64,000 nt of DNA from contig CM035233.1 of the NCBI GenBank assembly GCA_020226215.1, positions 58,489,751 to 58,553,750 on the forward strand, given 5' to 3'. Both the position numbers and the translations under genes were made by a program. The notes under the pieces were generated by a model, which saw only the letters and a list, made by a program, of their open reading frames with translations, was not told the origin of the DNA and did no database searches. Within the stretch, counting starts at the first letter, position 1. Every line of letters begins with the position of its first letter. The stretch is from Sindora glabra (taxonomy: Eukaryota > Streptophyta > Magnoliopsida > Fabales > Fabaceae). Positions 12,721 to 26,206 of this stretch are shown one piece after another.

Positions 12721-15450
12721 TTACTTTTTCTTTTTCGCCTTTCTTGAGGTTCAAGTTAAAGTTGGTGTTTAGATGCATGAGTGCTTTCATCAATAACATT
12801 TTCATTTTTAGCATTATTTACTCCATCCATCACCCTTATTAACATTTTTCAAGTCCTCATATTAATGTGCAAATTGTGTTTCCATTTTAGAATAACTAAA
12901 GTTAACAAATTGCTCATTCATAAACATTAAAATTAAGCATTCAATTAACATTACTCATAAAATAAAAAAAAATCCAAGAGCATTTATTAACACTCCCTAA
13001 CTTATTAATAAGCAAGTTTTTACAAAATAAAACTATTTATAATAAATAATAAAATTTATGTACTACAAATTGGTGAAAAATAAAAAACTAAAATAGCAGC
13101 AACACATAACATCTAAAAAAATAATTCATACACTATTTTGTGAAATTCAAAACAATGGCTATATGAGTTCAAAGCAAATTCAAGGTGTACTTAAAATTCT
13201 AATAAAGTAAAAGCAAGTTCATTTATATTATCGTGCACAAATGTAATTCAAAATGTTGATGTAATAGGTACGACGTAATGGCAAATAGCCCAAATATCAT
13301 CATTTTGTGAAAATAGCTTTCAACTTTGGGTTTTATAAAGAATTTGAATGTAAATTTATTGTAAACACCTAAATTAACTTGTCTCTAGTGTTAACGACTC
13401 TGAGAATTACTACTTTCTATGCAAGGTTAAAAATTAAATTTCCACTCTCAGCAATTATTTCATTAGGAATTTTATTATCTTTTGCCTTAGGAAATTTGTC
13501 AACCGAAGGCACTGTAAACACATAATCCTCGTAATAAGAGCAAAGCTAATATAACAACTTCAAGTTGCAATTACACCAATTCATAAGTCAATTTTGCCAA
13601 AGGTTTTTAACTATATCAAAACTAGCAGATTGAGAATTTATATTAATGGCATTAAAAAAAAGAATAAGAAGAACTGGATCTTCCCAATTTGTTATGGAAG
13701 AGTCCAAATATAACAGAAATTATTGATTGATTGATATTTTACATCCTAGTTTTATAAATATTTAAAGGCTTCTTAGTCAAAATATATATTTAAGAAGAAC
13801 TTGAAAGCATATAGAATTCTCTAATCCAATCATGGCATTCAATGCAGAATAATTTTTTTAAAAAAATATGATAAGAATAAATAAGATGGATTTTTAAGTG
13901 TGAATGCTTATCATATTTTATGTAATTATGTAATATAATAATTTTAGAATAATAAATAGGAATTTATTATTTTTTAAAACTTCTCACTAGGATTAAAAGA
14001 AAATAGTTTCTTACTATCTCTAATAAAATAATTTGAAAGAAGAGGAAAATTATGAATCTATATGGAGAAAATTAAAATACTTTTCAAGTTCACATCCTGA
14101 TATAGTAGTAGAATTAATATGCTATATTAAATAACCTCCGTTAATTATCAAATAAACAGTTAGGCAATTATATCTTTATAGAGATCATATAAATACACAT
14201 ATAATGATTTAGGTAGGACATGAAAACCAAAGCCACAAAACAATGTACCTTTTGTATGAACTCAACATAATGACTAAGTCTATCTTTAAATCGAATGCCA
14301 TCTCCCCAAAAGACAAGATATTTTCTAGACTATCACTCGGTGCTAGTTCTTTTTACACTTAACAAGTTTTAAGTGAGGAGCATTTTCATACTAAATTTGA
14401 AAGACAATATATGAAAAACCCTATCATCACCACTTTCTCGATCATGTAAAAAGTATATATAATCTATCACAAGAAATAACATTGTCAAAAATTACAATAG
14501 CATAGTGGTTCAAAAAAAATTAAATTATGCTTATGAACATTAACATGGTAGGTTATATATACATAATAAAACTAGAGAAAAACATCATCACAATATAAGT
14601 TGAACAAATACTAGTTTCATTTCTGTAAATTCAAAATTCTTGTTACAATTGTAAACAAAACACCAAACATGTTTGCTAATCCAATCTAGATAATTTCATG
14701 TGTGCAAGTCTAAGATGAATTGTGAACAAAGTAAAAAAAGTGATCAACACTATTCATGATAATTCACACATAAGTTAGATTGTTGAGCAAGAAGAAGAAT
14801 TAACAACCACTTAAACAAGAAACTACTTATACCTCAAAAGTTCTAGAACAAATAGACTATAAATAAAAAATATATATAATAGAGATTTCAATCTTAAACA
14901 TTTGTTATGAACCCATTTAAAATCTAAAAATTTATTATTGAAGTATCAAATCTAATCTATAAAGAAGCTTCAAAAAGGATAGTCATGCAAATAGGCAGAG
15001 AATGGTAGATTTTGAGCCTTATACAATGGAGAATGGTGATGCCATAAATAGAGGAAAAAGGATGACAATATCTTTCACATATGCAATCATGCTAAGGAGT
15101 TAGTAAAGATGAAAATAGGGGAATCGAGCATGGGCAACTAATTTGTAAAGCATAATAATTTTTTTTGAATAAGTAATTGATTCCTCTTTTTTTCATTTTG
15201 ATTGTTTCAAATTAAAAATTTATTTTGTGGGTTTTGTTTAAAGTTTGGATTGTGGACTTCAACATTTTTTTATCAAGAAGTTTATTGTTATTTTGCGCCA
15301 TTTTTTTAAGTGTCCAAATCCATAAACAAGTTTGGATCAGCCCAAACTATGTTTGTTTGGACTGCAATCAAAATGGACTTAATTTCACAAGTTCGCTTGG
15401 TGGATTGAACTCATCTACAAGCTTAGGTCCATTTCCTAGCCTTAAAAAAT
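12721..15450. other. Upstream flank of the hAT relic; candidate hAT end near 15,444
   Basis: No intact gene is present. From 15,225 to 15,444 the sequence is richer in GGACTT, CAAGTTTGG and GGTCC words, like hAT subterminal repeats. It ends GGTCCATTTCCTAGCCTTA; the complement begins TAAGGCTAGGAAATGGACC, resembling the terminus of the small hAT element at 39,887-40,218. No matching opposite end or target duplication was found, so this terminus is tentative. Confidence 0.4.
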
Positions 15451-16865
15451 GTCAATGTAGATGTTGACAATAACATAATATTTAAAATAAAAGTTATTTC
15501 TTCATTAATTTTTATATTCAAAAATAATTTTTTTTCAAAGATTAAAATAAGGCATCTTTATTTCAAAAGGCAAAAAAATACTTAGCCTTGCAAACTTAAA
15601 TATAAAATACTATCTTATAAATTATTCTACCACTTCACAAAATTGCTTCAATTTTTTATAAGATTTTTATAATTTAAAATTTTTAAATTAAGTTTTTATA
15701 CTTTTTTCTTTATAACTAGTGCATAAAAATTCAATGAAACAATTATTATTAACGTTATTCAAATAAAAAAATTGATGGAAAAGTGTTATAATAAATATAA
15801 AATTGATCTTTAAAATCATCTAAAAATAAAGTAATAATAAAAGCTTATATAACTCATGATATAACTAATTCATAATAATATTATCAAAAAATTTAAAGAT
15901 AAAATTAATATAAACGTACTTATCACTTTTTTATACAAAAAAAGATATTGCATTTTTTAAACACCTCCGTAAATATTGTATTCTTTGTTGTGTTTGTTGG
16001 TTAATTGATATATATCTATATATATATATCTTAGTGCATTATTACTTATTCCTAATTTATAGATTTATGATATTAATATATTGTTTATTAAGATTGACAG
16101 AAGACATTATTTTTTGAATAATATATCAATATATGTATAAATATTAATATGAATTTTAAAGATTTTGAATTTTAATTTGATATTACACCCAATTCTATTA
16201 ACTAAAAAATGAATTATACCAAAATTTGAATAATTGGATTAAATAATTTTATTAAAGTTCATAGTATGAAATTTATTATATGCTTATCACTATAACAATT
16301 TTTTTAATACCACCTTAAACATCACATTTTTCATCATGTTTACTAATTGAACGGCATTATCACATATTAACATTATCATTGTAATTATAACTTGACCAAT
16401 TTGCCTAAAAAATCTTCAAAATTACCAATATCAATTATATATCTACCATCATATTATTTTTATATTATAATTACTATTTTATATATTTATGATATTAAAA
16501 TATTGTATATTAAGATTAAAAGAAGATATTATCTCTTAAATTAAGATATCTATAGCTACTAATAACAAAATATTAATTTGAATTTAGAAAACTTTAAATT
16601 TTAATATGATATTGCACTCAATTCTATTAATTATAAAGTTAAATGTACCAAAACTTAAATAATTTCAATTTAGAATTTTATCAACATGAATTAGTTGGTA
16701 ATGACAATATACTAAAATTGTCTTAATTATTTAAGATAATCATTGACATGATTAAAAAGCAATTAATACAATTACAGAATCTTTACCAATTTAAAATCTG
16801 GATTAAATTTGATTTAAGTTAATTGTAATTTTAAATTTTTGGATATTAATATAAATTTGCACTTA
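15451..16865. other. AT-rich intergenic sequence
   Basis: Nothing recognisable as a gene. There is a short TA run near 16,008-16,030. Two stretches (about 16,060-16,200 and 16,480-16,630) share wording such as TTTATGATATTAA.ATATTGT.TATTAAGATT and TTTTAAT.TGATATT.CAC..AATTCTATTAA, so they are probably old copies of one repeat. Confidence 0.4.
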
Positions 16866-17460
16866 GGCTCCGTTTCGTGTAACAAAAAAGCTAACTTATA
16901 ACTTATTGACCTGACCAATAAGTTATAAGTTAACTTCTAGAGGTATTTTTTGAACTAGCTTATAAGGTACTTCAGGTAACTTATAAACTTTAATTTAATA
17001 AGTTACTTAAAGTAGCTTACAACTTATAAGATGCTACTTTTTTAAATTCTTTCCAAATTTATCTTTATTCTTTTTATTAATTTACAACCTATATCTTTTG
17101 TAATATAAATTAAAATAATTTTTATAAAATATAATTAATTATATTTTAAGTAATTATAATTTTATAATAAATAATAAAATAAAAATTATAAAAGTAAATA
17201 AATATATAAGTTTATAAAATATAATTAATTAAATATTAGAAATCATATTTTTATTTTAAACTTTTAATTGTATTAATATAATTTAATTTTTAGATAAATA
17301 TAAATTATTTTAATTATATATATTTATTAATATGTCCTTTTCTATCATTTCATAATTTCAACTAATTCAAAAATTAATTTTATGAAATATTTTAATTAGT
17401 TTATCAACTATTAGTTATGAGTTATAAACTTCAACCATTAACTAATTTATTAGCTATTTA
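16866..17460. mobile_element. Putative MITE inserted in the gypsy relic
   Basis: Begins TTA-GGCTCCGTTT, the same terminal word as the element at 37,667. It contains many AGCTAACTTATAA-type words near both ends and a perfect hairpin at 16,892-16,932. Its right limit falls where the gypsy reverse transcriptase reading is cut off, next to the FIIIFM remnant of the catalytic-site region. The 3' terminus is not clean, so both class and limit are inferred. Confidence 0.45.
16892..16932. repeat. Perfect inverted repeat, 17-bp arms
   Basis: The arms TAACTTATAACTTATTG and CAATAAGTTATAAGTTA are exact reverse complements separated by a 7-nt loop. It lies near the left end of the putative MITE. Confidence 0.9.
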
Positions 17461-19560
17461 CATGAAAATAATGATGAACTTATCCAAATATGGCTTGAAC
17501 ACACAATTTATCAAGCCCATAAAAGTAGTTGGTGATTAGTTAGTCTAAAAGGCATAATTTGGAACTTGAAATAATCGTATTGAGTTTTAAAAGAAAATTT
17601 CCAACTATCTTTCTTGTAAAATTTTAACTTATGGTAGCCTATGCTTAAATTAATCTTGGAAAAAATATTTTACCCCTTGCAGAGGAAAAAGATACTAATT
17701 CTTTATGGTGACATTATTGAGTTAATGATAATCAATATATATTGACTTATCCTTTTTCTTTATAAAGAGAATATGAACTCTCTAAAACAATGAGTTTGGA
17801 CAAATGAAAACTTTTGTCTATAAGATCTTTTAATTACTCTCTCAATTCTTGTAATTCTATAGTGTCATTCAATATAAGTTAATGAAACTAGTTTACTTTC
17901 AAGCATTAAATCGATATAAAACTCAATTTCATGATTTGGAAGTAATCCGAGCAATTTTTTTAGGAACATATCAAGAAATTCTCTCACTGTCAAAGCATTA
18001 ATGGCATCTGTAATAGGTTAATTTAAATCTCATACTAAAGCTAAATACATAATGCCTTCCTTTTGGATAAGTTTTTGAGCCTTGATGCTTGAAATGAAGC
18101 TAATAAAGTTTGACCACTTATCTTCCTAGAATTTAATAGGTGGAAAGCTTTTTATAGAAAATGTAATAGATTTATTAACATAATCCACACACATATGATA
18201 CTCAAATAATCAATTCATCCCTAAAATTACGTCATAATCACTTATATTAAGTAAAATTAAATCTATTGGGATCACATGACTATGGATCTCTATGGGACAA
18301 GCTTTTAATTCATGTGAAGTTATGGTAAATTTTTCTATTGGTATCATTATAATTAAGGGGATATTCATTACTTTGGTGGGTTTACTTAAAATGGTAACCA
18401 AATTCTTTGATACAATGGAGTGAATTACTTTAAGATCAAATAAAACTTTAGCAAATAAATTTTTAATGGAAATGATACTTGTCACAACAATATTAGAGAC
18501 ATAAGCCTTTTAGTGGGTAAGTGTATAAACTCAAGTTTGACTTCCATTTCCTTTTCTCCCTTGCCTAATAGTATTGGCACTTCTTGAAAGTGCTAGAGGA
18601 TTCTTTGAATGCAAGATTCTTTGGAATTATTTTCTTAAGATATGAAATAACTTGTACCTAGACTTGCAATATTGTCAAGGAAACCCTTTGTCTTAGTGTT
18701 TAACTCTTTCATACTTGAAATATTCTCCTCCAAATCACTTGTAAAGATCACTATGATGGAGATGGAGTTCTGAACACTAAGGTTTCAAAGGTTAATGTTA
18801 TTGTCAGCTTGGAGAAAGATTGGAATGGGTCTTTTGTCCCTTACAACCTTTTTCCTAAGAGAATCCACCACGTGCACCATGATAAAATGGTGACTTGTAA
18901 TGGAGCCACTTCCACCATACCTTGGAGTTGTTTAAAGGACATCCTTTAAAAGATTATGTTTAACTTGGTCCTTTGGACTGATTTCTTTTTCTACTTTCCT
19001 TTTGGGCTTGTCTTTTTTTTCTCATATAATCTTAACTCATACCTCAACATTTAAACCACTACCTTTTAGTAAGTAATGTTTTATTCAACATGAATCTTAT
19101 TAAAATAGTAATCCCACAGGCCCTGTATGAATCTTTTTACCTTAGCTTTCTTAGTAAAAATCAAATGAGAGGTATATCTTAATAGTTAGATGAATCGAGT
19201 ATCGTATTGGACAATTGTAAAACTTTCTTACTTTAGGTTCTTAAATTCTTGGATTCTCTTTTGGCATATGCTCAAATATATGAAATGATTTATTAACAAC
19301 TCTTGAAAAGCCACCCAAGTTAAAGGCTTCAAGTATAGGACTCGACTTACTATTGTATTCATTAACTAATAATAGGCCACGTAATTTAGTTAGTAACCTA
19401 CTAACTCAATCAGTAAGTGTGTGAAGCTTTTTAACATATTGTAATGTGATATAAGAATTGTTAAGGATCCACCACGAGATCAAAACTAAAATATCTTAAT
19501 AGGTTTAAGTGAAGGAGCTCATGCACAATCTTGAACCTATTTTTAGTTCCTTTTACCAAA
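17460..19560 (-). mobile_element. Ty3/gypsy retrotransposon relic (gag-protease-RT)
   Basis: The minus strand reads gag to reverse transcriptase in order. A gag remnant near 19,140-19,117 reads VKRFIQGL. A retropepsin-like domain at 18,485-18,210 reads LKACPIEIHSHVIPIDLILL, then DYDVILGM. Then come VREFLDMF..LLGLLPNHEIEF (about 17,990-17,880), KINLSIGYHKLKFY (about 17,640) and YDYFKFQIMPFRLTN, and the reading stops at FKPYLDKFIIIF near 17,465. The protease active-site motif is degraded: FDLKVIHS stands where D-T/S-G-A is expected. Stops and frame shifts are frequent, and the zinc knuckle was not seen. RNase H and integrase are absent, so the element is broken at its downstream end, apparently by the insertion at 16,866-17,460. 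Confidence 0.85.
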
Positions 19561-21779
19561 GGGGTGCATATTAATTTTTGCTCTACCATTAGAATTATCT
19601 GAATATAATTGTGTTAACAAGCCACAAGCCAATAAATTTAAAGGATTGGGCTTAAAGACCTTTACTTATTAAACTAATTAAAAATAAGCTTAAAAAAGGA
19701 GTCTAAATGGGCCAAGCATAACAAACTTTAGCCTAAATAAACTAGATTCATGTGGTCTAGGAACCAATATAGCTTTTTTGTTTAAATTATGGCTCAAATC
19801 CTGCTTAGTCTAATTGAGAACCTAACTCCTAAACTAACCCTGAACTAACCCATTTTGGTTATTCACTTCTTATAAAAGATCTTCATTTCCTAAACTTGCA
19901 TCCCTTTTTTGATTTCCTAAAATAATATCTTATTTCATTCATCCTTTGCCCTAACATATTAACAAAGTTGCATATTAAGGTGGAGACGAATGCACAATGG
20001 TGGTAATGGAGCAACCATCAATGTAGCATCGCAACAAGCCAAGTAACGATGTCTAATTATTGAATCCTTTATCAAAAATAGGAGTAAGCCACCAACACTG
20101 ACCTAGGTAAGAACATTTTCTTTTTTGGCTTATATTCTTTTGTTTTAATTTATGCTTTTACCTTATGCTTTCTATTTTAATTTATAATTATAACTTGCTA
20201 TCATTTTGAAATTAAGTGAATTTTTTGCTATTGATGCTTTTTCTATTCTTTGAAACTTTAATCTTAATTTTTTACATATTTTGAATATAGGTATGCATGA
20301 TATCCCTTGCTAAATCTTGTTTATAAGGTTAACTTTTGATTAGGGTGGTCAAGGATTTCATTTAAAAACATTGCTTTATGTATTAAAATTTTCCTATATA
20401 TAAGCAATAATTGTTCTATGATAAAATAGAACAAAACTATGATAAAATAAGAAAAACTTTTACCAATAAAAAGAAAAACATGTTAATAACAAGCCTTTTA
20501 TTGATAGGTTATAGTATATCCAAATTTACAATGTTATAAACTTGCATCCATGAACCATAATACTATTTTAGTTCATCATAATGTACAAAATAACAAGTAG
20601 CAAAAACATGATTTTTTCCTCATAATTTTGTTAGATGATAAATAATTTTTTTCATTTGGCTACTAGTTTCTTAGTATGATTCAAATAACATTTATTTCTT
20701 TGGCTACTTTCTTTTTAGCATGATTCTAAACTATAGTTTGATTTAAATGCCATTGATATAGAACGCTTTTAGTTTTTGCTCTTTTTTAAGCTTTTTTTTA
20801 TGACTACAAAGGGGGAAAATGTTAAATTGTAAGGTAAACTCTATTCCTAAAAGGAATATGTAGCTATAATCAGATAATAGCTATTACCTATATAACTTTA
20901 CCACCAACTTTGGTGTCTCTGTCTTTCCCTTGATGTTATCTTGTGTATTTAATTTATGTAATTTTTTGTTATTTCTCATACCATTTTAGTTGTACTATTA
21001 GTTTGTTGTGTTGTAAAAGACTACAAGTTGGGTGTTTATGAATAGCCTTTGATTTTGTAATTATAAAAATGTTAGTTTAATGTTGTAAACGTAACTTTAA
21101 GTATTTATGTATGAAAGTGTTAATTTTTGGGTATAATTATTTATGGTTGTTAAAATCATTTAGGAGTCAAAGTTTAAGTTTAAAATAGATAGAAAACAGA
21201 TTCTACCTTATAAAGAAAGGGTTGATACTTGCAAATTGAACCAAACTGGCCCAAATATGCTTGTTTAAAAAGTAGGCCTTAAGGAACTGGGCCTACACAA
21301 ACTTTGGTCCAGTTTGATCTAACCCATCCGTTAAGTACCGTTATCTAAATGTTCTCGTTGATCTCTTTATGTATCATGCCTTACTCACTAGGTAAGAACT
21401 ATTTTTAGTTATTTCTTATGCTATCCTTTTCCTTATTATTGTGAGTCTATTAATCTCTAGACTATTTTTTATCCTTAAGATGGTTAACTTATGCATAACT
21501 TCTCATATTAACCATTTTCTAATTTCACAAAGTTTCTCAAACACTTAAATAATGATTCAAGAAATCAATTAGCAATCCTTTAAATAATTATTTAAACAAT
21601 ATGTCATATATAAGCTCTACATCCTATATTAATAATGTAATAAAGTTTATTAAAATGATACTGGTGGCACGTGATCTCAAGTTCACATATACCATTGGTA
21701 TAGTTTTAGTTAACACATACCATAGCAGCATATAGATATAACCTAAAGATTTTATCCTACTAGGAATTCAAATTATATT
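19561..21779. other. Mixed decayed repeat sequence, possible LTR-type promoter
   Basis: No intact gene was found. TTATAAAAGATC near 19,871 looks like an LTR-type TATA box with a C/T-rich leader after it. Stretches near 19,620-19,900 and 21,170-21,350 carry GGGCTT, GGCCC and GGTCC words like transposon subterminal DNA. Two CTAGGTAAGAAC motifs occur, near 20,102 and 21,391. The parent element could not be resolved. Confidence 0.35.
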
Positions 21780-23550
21780 CCGATACTACATTTGTCATAA
21801 CCTTAACTCAATCGTAACTAGTATGGAATCCACTACTCAATTTTCAGTAACCTAATCTAATTTACTTATTACAATCCTATTTATTTTATTAGAGAATAAG
21901 TAGGTATGAAAGTAACATTTGATAAGAATAAGTATTTCATACATTAATAAGGTTTTATAAAATATGAGAAAGTTATAGTTACTTATAACTTTTCCAAGTT
22001 AAGGATAAGTCATTCTAATTAGCCTAAAAACAATTCAATGTTTAGATCCTCTACTAAAGCTTTCGTATAGAATAAAGTTAAAAAAATATCTTACGCACAA
22101 ATATCCAGTGCTATTAAATAACCAAAACAATAAGCTTTTGGTAGGTTTGGCTTTGAGAAGATGGTGATGGCGGCGATGGTGGCTCAACCTAAGTATTTGT
22201 AAAATAAATTAAAAAGAATGAGTTTAGGATTTAGTAAGTAAATAATCCATTTAAACAAAAAATATAATTTAATAACTTACCTATTAAATCATTCTCCTGT
22301 AAAACTTAACATATAATTAACTAAATTATTAATTCAATTTCAAGTAGCCCTAAGAAGCATGACATAAATAATCTCATCATAAATATATATCACATAAAAG
22401 TTCTCAAGAACAATTAGATTTCAAGTCCATATCATAGTTCAAGTAATAAGCATTAAATAAATGCATACATCCATTTTTGCAACTTTCAGATTAGTTTTAT
22501 ATCATTCACAACCTTTCCATCTTTATCTTTTTAAGGTTAACCTTATACCCTCCTATTTAATACTAAGAATTTGTTATCTAATGTTCACATCACCCCTTTC
22601 GTATTTTTCAATTCATAATTTGCTTAAAGCATTCGTTTCCTATAATAAGCCCTAAGCCTTATTTATCATAATAATTTAATAGCATCATGCCTTTATACAT
22701 GACCACACATCCCATTTTATTACATATTCAATAATATAGCTTGATCACAACATGTATCATTTGATATAATAGCTTGATTTCTCATTTTATAGTCATAATT
22801 TATATACTTTAATCCTTATATTTCATACTTCATCATATTTTAATATTTAGAAAACATATATCCTATGTTGGACCCTTAAGTGTAATGATTTTTCAAGGAA
22901 AATTAGATATAGTCAACTATATATTCGACCACAAGAGCCTTAAGAATAACTCCAAGGACCATAATTGACTATATAATTGAGTAGTAGTAGGGTTCAAAGC
23001 GAAATATGAAACTCAATGGTTGATTACTATGCTATAAAGAGAATCCTGAAAATTCATAGTCAACTATTAACCTCCAAATAGTAACTCATGGTCAGATAGT
23101 TGACTATACCCTTTAGAATGCAATTTCTAAGGCATAGTTAACTATTAGGTATGAATTTTTGCAGAATTTCAAAATTTTCACTTTGCATTTATTTCAGAAC
23201 TTGCATTTAATGTCACAAACAACCAATCGATCATCACGAGCTCATAAATATGCATTAATTACATCCCATTAATGCCATTTGTATTATTAAATCAATCTAT
23301 CGTTCAATACAAAATTAATCATTTATGTTCATATAGACATAAAACCTAAAATATGCAATTTAACTTAGATTTCATAAAATCCAATAAGAAAGGATGAATA
23401 ATCCCCTCATTTTATGGCAAAGATAATGGTAAGATGCTAGATTGGATATCTTTTAACCCTATTTACATTAAAATGTAAGGATTCTTGAGTTAAAGTTTCA
23501 AACTCCCATGGAAACTAAATAACTCAAAATCCTTTCATTATTAAAGAAGA
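21780..23550 (-). mobile_element. Probable gypsy LTR, minus orientation, decayed
   Basis: On the minus strand this block ends near 21,790 in GGTTATGACA. It is followed by AATG and then TAGTATCGGAAT, which resembles the initiator-Met primer-binding site TGGTATCAGAGC. It also carries repeated ATAGTTGACTAT-type words at about 22,910-23,150. The same ending and the same TAGTTGACTAT words occur on the plus strand at 43,050-45,045. Orientation matches the gypsy coding relic at 17,460-19,560, for which it could be the 5' LTR. The outer boundary is uncertain. Confidence 0.5.
22905..23150. repeat. Dispersed TAGTCAACTA/TAGTTGACTA motif cluster
   Basis: Several near-palindromic ATAGTCAACTATT or TAGTTGACTAT copies are spaced tens of bases apart. 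A related cluster is at 43,440-43,620. Confidence 0.7.
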
Positions 23551-24680
23551 AATAAGAATGAATTTTAATAAGGATGGCATTCTTATCTTAATTAGATAAA
23601 AAAATAAAAAAAAATAAAGTTCCCTTGCTTTGATTTGATGAGGGAATGATAAAGAAGTAAAGCTTAATGGAATTGAGAAAGTGAGAAGGAGGAAAGAAGT
23701 GGACGGTCATATAAAATGAAGAATAGTGCCTTAAAGGCATTTTTTGAATTATATTCTTAAAACTATTTCATACTCATATACTCAATTACAATGACTTCAA
23801 ACTTCATACTTCGTAATTCTATTTAATTTAATACATCCATTTCTCATGAAATTTATATCCTATATTCATTAAATTATCAACTTAATTTAATTTTATAATT
23901 CATACATAAAATTTCTAATTTAATTTAGCATAATAGTTATTTTATATTATTTCTCTCACTAAATGAATTCTAAAATTATTATATTTTAAAAAAGGTATAA
24001 TAATAATTGTATAAAATTATATATAATTTAATAATAATTAAATTATTATGTTAAAAAATATTTAAGTATATTATATTTGAGGACATGGAATAGTTTCAAA
24101 CCTCATTTTGGTCTATTATTAATTTCACTTATATCAATTTCATTCCTTACAAATATTTTGTATTAATTTTGCCATTTATAAATGATAATTTGATTAATTT
24201 GGTTTATCCATTGGTATTCCTATTGATAAATTAACCACTTGATAAATGAAAGAATAAAAATAAGATATAAAAAATATATTAGAGATAAAATTAAGACTAA
24301 AAATTTGTGAGGCTTAAATAATTTAACTTATATTTGTAAGGAATAAAATATATTTTATAGGTAAAAAAATTAAATCAAATAAATTTAAAATATTTTAAAT
24401 ATTAATTTATAATTAAAAATTAAATATGCATAATATTTTAAAGTTGTGATTTATATAACTATTTGTTTCATATAATTCAACTTTTGATAAAGGAGTTTTT
24501 AGAAAATAAAAAAATTACTCAAAATGTAAGAAATTTAGTTTTATCTTTTAATAAATTAATTAAGAAAATTAATGGAAAAATATATTACTTTGAAATTGAA
24601 TTTATTTTGTAATAATTTAATTAAGTGTATTATAATTATATACATTAAAAAAAATTACACATAAATACACTTTGCAAGTT

Positions 24681-24694
24681 TATATATGTATGTA

Positions 24695-24763
<69 letters not shown>
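24681..24763. repeat. (TATG)n(TG)n microsatellite
   Basis: A short TATG run leads into about 60 bp of uninterrupted TG dinucleotides. Confidence 0.95.
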
Positions 24764-24766
<3 letters not shown>

Positions 24767-26146
24767 TTTAAATAACTAATTATAAATTCAAATGTTTTAT
24801 TTATAGAATAATATATATTTTGAAATGCATATTTAAAGTTAATTAAAAATTGGTATATATTATTGTTAATTAACTATTTTAATTTTTTTGTATAAGGTTC
24901 TTTACAAATGTAAATTATATTGATTTGAAACTTCACACAATTTTAATATCAATTTCATTCATTACATGTTATTTATTTGTTATTTTAGTAATTTTATTTC
25001 TATAGTTGTTAACTTATTATAGAGGGAAAAAGGTAATTAATTTATTATTTATAAAAGATAAAATTAATGTAAGACATTTTTTAGGGTCCAATTTGATGCA
25101 AGTAAAATTAGTGATGGAAGAAAATAAAATAAAGTCATAAAATATTTTAGAATGAGTATATTTTTATTATAAGGTATTTATGTAATATTTTATTATTATA
25201 TAAATAATGCCACATAAATATATTTTTATTTGTGAAGCTAACTTATCAACTAAAACTAAATATATTATATTATAATATTAAAGAAGTAAATTGACTTGAT
25301 ATTTCATAACTTGGAGATTCAAGTTTGATTTTTTATAAATGTAATTTGCAATTTTTAGACAGATGAAATTTCAATAATTTACACTTCTTTGATACGAGTT
25401 AACAGCATTAATAAGTTTCAATAAATGAATAGATCAAGTGATAGGCTAGCATTTAGTCAAATTGGTTGGACAATTGATTTAATTTGGATCTATGAAAATT
25501 ATTTTAATAAACTACTTTATTTTTTGTAAAAATTTTATTTTATTATTTTTCCATGATTCTATCATAAAATTAGAGTTTGAGACATGTAAGTTCACTATCT
25601 TCGAGAATTATTTTGTCATTTCATGTAAAGTTTTCCATTACAATTCTCAAGATATAATAAACTCTTCTATTTTGATTGCATAATCAAAATAGAAGCAAAA
25701 AATAGGAAAAAATGTAACCTAATAAGAAGAAGTGTTCAAGGAGAACAAACATAAAGCAAATAAGATTTCAAAAGGAGAAATTCTCTTATTTAATGCATCA
25801 ATGATAAGAAATCGAAAGGAGCCATATGTAATTAAAATAACTTACTTCACCTTTTAATTTAATATTTTATTTACTAAAATATATTTACAGGAAAAAGCTT
25901 TAAATAATCTAATTTTTTACCTTTTAAAACTAAAATAGACTTGCAATATCTTTATAATATGGAAATTTTCATTTAATATATTAATTATGTGTACATAAGA
26001 GAGAGAGAGCATAAGAGAACAAAAGAGCATATTACATGTAGTGTAAAAATTAATTTTAAATAAATTAATTTTATTATTTAAATTTTAATAAAATTAACAA
26101 TCTAAATTTGATATAAGTTATTTTGATTTGTACTGATATATTCTTT

Positions 26147-26148
<2 letters not shown>

Positions 26149-26193
<45 letters not shown>

Positions 26194-26206
26194 AGAGAGA
26201 GAGAGT
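26149..26206. repeat. (TA)n(AG)n compound microsatellite
   Basis: About 42 bp of TA followed directly by about 16 bp of AG. Confidence 0.95.

Noticed and set aside
22905..23150. Spaced repeats resembling a CRISPR array
   Set aside because: The repeated words are short, imperfect and irregularly spaced, and the DNA is from a plant nuclear genome. They are LTR-internal motifs.
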